The notes beneath the pieces were generated by a model. It was not told the origin of the DNA, made no database searches, and was given only the letters and a program-made list of their open reading frames with translations. Positions 9,549-12,003 of a DNA stretch of 12,003 nucleotides are shown one piece after another. Made by a program: the position numbers and the translations under genes. Source of the DNA: Planctomycetaceae bacterium (lineage in GTDB: Bacteria; Planctomycetota; Planctomycetia; Pirellulales; UBA1268); the NCBI GenBank assembly GCA_947453875.1, contig CANGIH010000031.1:1-12003 (forward strand), read 5' to 3'. The number at the start of each line of letters is the position of its first letter. Position 1 is the first letter of the stretch.

Positions 9549-10319
9549 TCAGCCGGTCTTTCGGACGACACCGACGAGTACGCCGAGGACGCGGGCGTTG
9601 CGCACGTAGATCGGTTTCATCGAGGCGTTGGCAGGCTGGAGCCGGATCCGATCACGCTCGGGGAACCACTGTTTGAGGGTGGCCTCTCCATCCTCCGTCT
9701 GGGCGACGACGATGTCGCCGGCATGGGCCGTATGGCGACGGCGGATCACCACCCAATCACCATCGGCGATCTGCGCTTCGACCATCGAGTCGCCCATCAC
9801 CTTGAGGACGAAGTGGTCTTCCTTGCCGAACAATTCCTCGAAATCGATCCGCTCCTGCTGTTCGTCGGCGGCCCGGAGGGTACCGGCAGCGACCCATCCC
9901 GCCATTGGGAGGCCTCGAAGGTGGGCCGGTTCGGTCACCAACTCGATCGCACGCGACATGTTCTTGCCGCGGCTGATCAACCCCTTGCGCTCGAGTGCCT
10001 TGAGGTGGCAGACGACCCCGTTGGGGGAGCGGATGTCGAATGCCTGGCCGATCTCGCGGACCGTCGGGCCATAGCCCCGGTTCTGGATTTTGTCGCGGAT
10101 GAAGGCGTAGATCTCGAGTTGCCGTTCGGTCGGGGCGTCGGCGCCCTGGTCCGATTCGGCGCTCGCGCCATGAAGACCGCCGAGTAAGGATTGCATCGTC
10201 GGCTTGGGCCTGGGGGAGGCAGCCTTCGGCGGGACGGCCTTCGCGGGGGAGCGGCTCGCAGCGGGACGATTCGGGAGGGGGCGGCCCTGATCGGCACGGG
10301 AATTCTTGCGGGCGCTCAC
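9549..10319 (-). CDS. lexA: LexA SOS-response repressor
   Basis: LexA represses DNA-damage genes until RecA-stimulated self-cleavage. The winged helix-turn-helix begins at TERQLEIYAFIRD and includes the recognition region IRSPNGVVCHLKALERKGL. The S24 peptidase part has the cleavage site VAA-G (A145-G146 in this numbering), nucleophile S178 (MGDSMVE) and general base K216 (ATLKQW), with spacing close to E. coli LexA, so it should be cleavable. I chose GTG 10319 because GGAGAG lies 7 bases before it and a candidate promoter lies upstream. An in-frame ATG at 10379 would add 20 proline-rich residues and has only AGGA. An ATG at 10196 gives the classical length but has no ribosome binding site. 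With the GTG start, about 65 basic, proline-rich residues precede the DNA-binding domain, which is unusual. The identity is certain and the start is not. Confidence 0.95.
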   Translation of the reverse strand: MSARKNSRADQGRPLPNRPAASRSPAKAVPPKAASPRPKPTMQSLLGGLHGASAESDQGADAPTERQLEIYAFIRDKIQNRGYGPTVREIGQAFDIRSPNGVVCHLKALERKGLISRGKNMSRAIELVTEPAHLRGLPMAGWVAAGTLRAADEQQERIDFEELFGKEDHFVLKVMGDSMVEAQIADGDWVVIRRRHTAHAGDIVVAQTEDGEATLKQWFPERDRIRLQPANASMKPIYVRNARVLGVLVGVVRKTG

Positions 10320-10326
10320 GGGGGGG

Positions 10327-10332
10327 CTCTCC
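10327..10332 (-). promoter_or_regulatory. Ribosome binding site supporting the GTG start of lexA
   Basis: On the minus strand GGAGAG is followed by seven C bases and then GTG at 10319. It is a better site than the AGGA in front of ATG 10379, and it is the main reason for the chosen lexA start. Confidence 0.5.
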
Positions 10333-10383
10333 GGGGATGGAATGGACCTGGCAGGAGGGCGACGGGCTGGGGTAAACATCGGT

Positions 10384-10411
10384 ATCCTACTGTACGCCAG
10401 TCCATTTTCAA
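10384..10411 (-). promoter_or_regulatory. Candidate sigma-70-type promoter of lexA
   Basis: Read on the minus strand, TTGAAA (10411-10406, 5 of 6 matches to the -35 consensus) is separated by 16 bases from TAGGAT (10389-10384, 4 of 6 to the -10). The -10 element ends only 4 bases before ATG 10379, so transcription would begin at or after that ATG. This favours the downstream GTG as the real start. It lies about 60 bases past the stop of the hugZ-like gene, so lexA can be transcribed independently. It is a consensus match only. Confidence 0.45.
10389..10401 (-). promoter_or_regulatory. Candidate operator (LexA autoregulation?) in the lexA promoter
   Basis: On the minus strand ACTG-GCGTA-CAGT is a perfect 4+4 interrupted palindrome. 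It lies in the -35/-10 spacer and shares one base with the -10, a normal place for a repressor site. It is neither the CTGT-N8-ACAG box of enterobacteria nor the GAAC-N4-GTTC box of Gram-positives. LexA genes are usually autoregulated, so a lineage-specific SOS box is a fair guess, but arms this short also occur by chance. Confidence 0.3.
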
Positions 10412-10469
10412 TCCCGGCTGGCGACGGAAGCCGGATCTGGGATCACCCCCATCAGCTCTGCGGCATCAA

Positions 10470-11012
10470 TCAGCCAGCAGCAGCGGCCGCGACAGCCGCA
10501 TGGAGCTGCTTTGGCGAAAGGGTCATCGCCCGTGCGAAACCGGCGATGAACCGGGCCGATGTGGGCTCGAAGACCACGATCGAGAAGTCTCCCAACTGGA
10601 ACCAGTCGGCCGCGTGGGGGAATCGGTCGAGGTAGGCCTGCTTGAGGGCGTCGTGGGCGGGGTGGGCCGGATCGACGAACGTCGCCACTGCGGGAAGCGA
10701 TACCCGCGGCAGGGCCTGGGGAGGGGGCCCGGAGGCATCGACCGCTTCCGGGGCGGTCACCAGCAGACAGACTTCCGGCGTGGCGATCATGTCGCGTGTG
10801 TGGGGCGAGAGGCGGCTGACATGGCTCACGAAGACGACGCTGCCGGTGTCGTCGGGGTGGCCGTCATCGATGGCGGGGTCGCGCCCCGTGATGAGCACCG
10901 CGTAGGGGATCATCGAAGCGAAGGGGCGGCCGTCATGGAGCGTCGCCAGCGACGCGACACTGCGGCCGAGCACGAGTCGGCCGAGGAGGAGTGAGGTGGC
11001 CTGGTCGATCAC
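10470..11012 (-). CDS. HugZ-like FMN-binding split-barrel protein (pyridoxamine 5'-phosphate oxidase family)
   Basis: This 180-residue protein starts at GTG 11012, with GGAG 8 bases upstream. It has the order of segments typical of HugZ-like proteins: ASLATLHDGRPFASMIPYAV (about 20-39, first barrel strands), FVSHVSRLSPHTRDM (about 61-75), the PRVSLPAVATFVD strand (about 102-114), and the diagnostic end YLDRFPHAADWFQLGDF, followed by a GFARA motif (about 127-162). The family folds as an FMN-binding split barrel. Some members degrade haem oxygenatively and others are flavin-dependent reductases of unknown substrate. There is no C-terminal DUF2470 extension; the protein ends in an alanine-rich tail. 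No haem-uptake gene is nearby, so haem degradation should not be assumed. It is codirectional with lexA, which begins about 150 bases downstream. Confidence 0.85.
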   Translation of the reverse strand: MIDQATSLLLGRLVLGRSVASLATLHDGRPFASMIPYAVLITGRDPAIDDGHPDDTGSVVFVSHVSRLSPHTRDMIATPEVCLLVTAPEAVDASGPPPQALPRVSLPAVATFVDPAHPAHDALKQAYLDRFPHAADWFQLGDFSIVVFEPTSARFIAGFARAMTLSPKQLHAAVAAAAAG

Positions 11013-11116
11013 CGGAAGTGCTCCGCGGGAAATGCCTTGCAGGCGTGAAGGGGACGGAGTGAGGCGGGAGCAGGATACCTGGCCCGGTCACTGTCGGCCG
11101 CCCCCAGCACAGCCAC

Positions 11117-11148
11117 CTCGGCCTCCCATGGGGAGGCGGTGCCCCGAG
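11117..11148 (-). repeat. GC-rich hairpin upstream of the hugZ-like gene
   Basis: GCCTCCC (11121-11127) and GGGAGGC (11131-11137) form a perfect 7-bp stem around ATG. Outer bases CTCG (11117-11120) and CGAG (11145-11148) can extend it past a bulge. It has no T tract and lies 30 bases beyond the rpsG terminator, in the 251-base gap between rpsG and the hugZ-like gene. It may be a backup structure or part of the latter's leader. I see no convincing promoter in this gap. Confidence 0.35.
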
Positions 11149-11162
11149 CGTGATCACAGCAA

Positions 11163-11201
11163 GCCACAAAACAACCAGCCCGGCGACCGAGGTCGCCGGG
11201 C
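11163..11201 (-). terminator. Rho-independent terminator after rpsG
   Basis: On the minus strand a perfect 11-bp inverted repeat, GCCCGGCGACC/GGTCGCCGGGC (11178-11188 with 11191-11201, effectively a 10-bp stem with a CGAG/CTCG tetraloop), is followed by TGGTTGTTTTGTGG. It begins 62 bases past the rpsG stop. Stem strength, position and T-rich tail make it a clear end for the ribosomal transcript. On the plus strand the tail (TTCGTTTTAG) is weaker. Confidence 0.85.
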
Positions 11202-11263
11202 CCGTGATTCGTTTTAGCCACATCCATTCCGACCGAAGCCGGAAAGGATGCAAAGCTCGAGGC

Positions 11264-11734
11264 TTACCAGGCAAAGTGGGCAAACGCCTTGTTGGCGTCA
11301 GCCATACGGTGGACGTTGTCACGCTTGGTGACGGCGGCACCTTCACGCTTGTAGGCGGCGAGGATCTCTTCGGCGAGTTTCTCGTGGGTCGCTCGCCCCT
11401 TCTTTTCGCGGACAGCCTGAAGCATCCAGCGGATGCCAAGGGACTGCTGCCGGTTGCGGTTCACCTGCATCGGCACCTGATAGGCGGCACCGCCAACTCG
11501 CTTCGACCGCACCTCGACCGAGGGCTTGCAGTTTTCGAGAGCCCGATTGAAGACCTCGATCGGCTCCACATCGGTGACCTTCTTGGAGACGATGTCCATA
11601 GCGTCGTAGAAGACGTTTTGTGCGATGCTCTTCTTGCCGTCGTACATCAAACAATTGATGAACTTGCTGACGAGAAGCGACCCATAACGGGGGTCGGGGC
11701 TGAGTTGCTCGCGGCTGGAGGTGATCTTTCCCAT
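11264..11734 (-). CDS. rpsG: 30S ribosomal protein S7
   Basis: S7 is a primary 16S rRNA-binding protein that nucleates assembly of the 30S head and lies near the E site. The 156-residue length is the standard bacterial size. Recognisable segments include DPRYGSLLVSKFINCLMYDGKK near the N-terminus, VEVRSKRVGGAAYQVP in the middle (the strongly conserved beta-hairpin region), and the end ADANKAFAHFAW. It starts 15 bases after the rpsL stop, in the usual str-operon order rpsL-rpsG. The short spacer has no strong Shine-Dalgarno site (AGAAG at best), so initiation may depend on coupling to rpsL. A terminator follows, so fusA is not the next gene. Confidence 0.98.
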   Translation of the reverse strand: MGKITSSREQLSPDPRYGSLLVSKFINCLMYDGKKSIAQNVFYDAMDIVSKKVTDVEPIEVFNRALENCKPSVEVRSKRVGGAAYQVPMQVNRNRQQSLGIRWMLQAVREKKGRATHEKLAEEILAAYKREGAAVTKRDNVHRMADANKAFAHFAW

Positions 11735-11749
11735 GACTCGTGCTTCTGC

Positions 11750-12003
11750 TTAACCCTTCTTGGCACCATAGAGGCTGCGGGACTGCTTGCGGCCCTGCAC
11801 GCCGAGCGTGTCGAGGGCACCGCGGACGATGTGGTAACGGACACCCGGGAGATCGCGGACGCGACCACCACGGACGAGCACGATCGAGTGCTCCTGAAGG
11901 TTGTGGCCTTCACCCGGGATGTAGACGGTGACTTCCTTGGCGTTGGAGAGACGCACGCGGGCGATCTTCCGAAGCGCCGAATTAGGCTTCTTCGGGGTCA
12001 TCG
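11750..12003 (-). CDS. rpsL: 30S ribosomal protein S12, C-terminal two thirds (5' truncated by window edge)
   Basis: The visible 83 residues correspond to about positions 41-123 of S12, the decoding-centre protein of the 30S subunit. The first ATG in the frame (11999-12001) aligns with residue 41 and is internal. The family motifs TPKKPNSALRK, YIPGEGHNLQEHS and DLPGVRYHIVRG are all present. Lys43 (first lysine of PKKPNS) is kept, as is Asp89, the residue that is methylthiolated in E. coli. Residue 88 is arginine (codon CGC at 11857-11855) instead of lysine. The true start and the str promoter lie outside the window. Confidence 0.98.
   Translation of the reverse strand, partial: MTPKKPNSALRKIARVRLSNAKEVTVYIPGEGHNLQEHSIVLVRGGRVRDLPGVRYHIVRGALDTLGVQGRKQSRSLYGAKKG

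Noticed and set aside
10374..10379. ATG at 10379 as the lexA start
   Set aside because: It is in frame and preceded by AGGA, but it overlaps the candidate -10 region so closely that the transcript would probably begin at or beyond it. GTG 10319 has a better ribosome binding site. It remains possible if the promoter call is wrong.
9537..10994. Plus-strand frames (216 and 267 codons) opposite lexA and the hugZ-like gene
   Set aside because: Both are antisense to genes with catalytic or family motifs. Neither has a recognisable domain, and the second is Arg- and Gly-rich shadow sequence.

Overview
The window is GC-rich, densely packed bacterial chromosome and most resembles a planctomycete (Pirellulales-like) genome. 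Three things point there. A MoxR ATPase is followed by a DUF58 protein and two very large membrane-anchored VWA proteins, one with a glutamine-amidotransferase-like domain. The LexA has a 'SPNGVVCHLKALERKGL' recognition region of the kind I recall from planctomycetal LexA proteins. Several genes have weak or absent Shine-Dalgarno sites. The assignment is an inference from gene content, not from a marker comparison.

Region 1 (1-6207, + strand) is a Bat/MoxR-type operon: the C-terminal part of a MoxR AAA+ ATPase, a soluble DUF58 protein with an intact MIDAS, a 765-residue BatA-like membrane protein whose MIDAS is degenerate, and a 777-residue VWA membrane protein with an intact MIDAS and a GATase-like fold lacking a nucleophile. 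The last two genes overlap by ATGA. By family analogy the ATPase probably acts on, or remodels, clients bound by the VWA proteins at the cytoplasmic membrane. The real substrate is unknown.

Region 2 (6208-9528, + strand) is a two-component system: a membrane histidine kinase with an unrecognised extracytoplasmic sensor region, and an NtrC-type sigma-54-dependent response regulator. Both start with GTG behind good ribosome binding sites.

Region 3 (9549-11012, - strand) holds lexA, convergent with the response regulator, and upstream of it a HugZ/pyridoxamine-oxidase-like FMN-barrel protein. A candidate promoter with a palindromic operator lies between them, suggesting lexA has its own, possibly autoregulated, promoter.

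Region 4 (11163-12003, - strand) is the end of the str ribosomal operon: the partial rpsL (S12), rpsG (S7), and a strong rho-independent terminator directly after rpsG, so fusA does not follow. S12 carries Arg at the position equivalent to E. coli Lys88, a substitution linked to streptomycin resistance elsewhere.

No gene-free stretch exceeds 300 bases. I see no tRNA, CRISPR array, insertion sequence, prophage or toxin-antitoxin module. The strongest leads for something undescribed are the VWA membrane complex of region 1 and the LexA control region.
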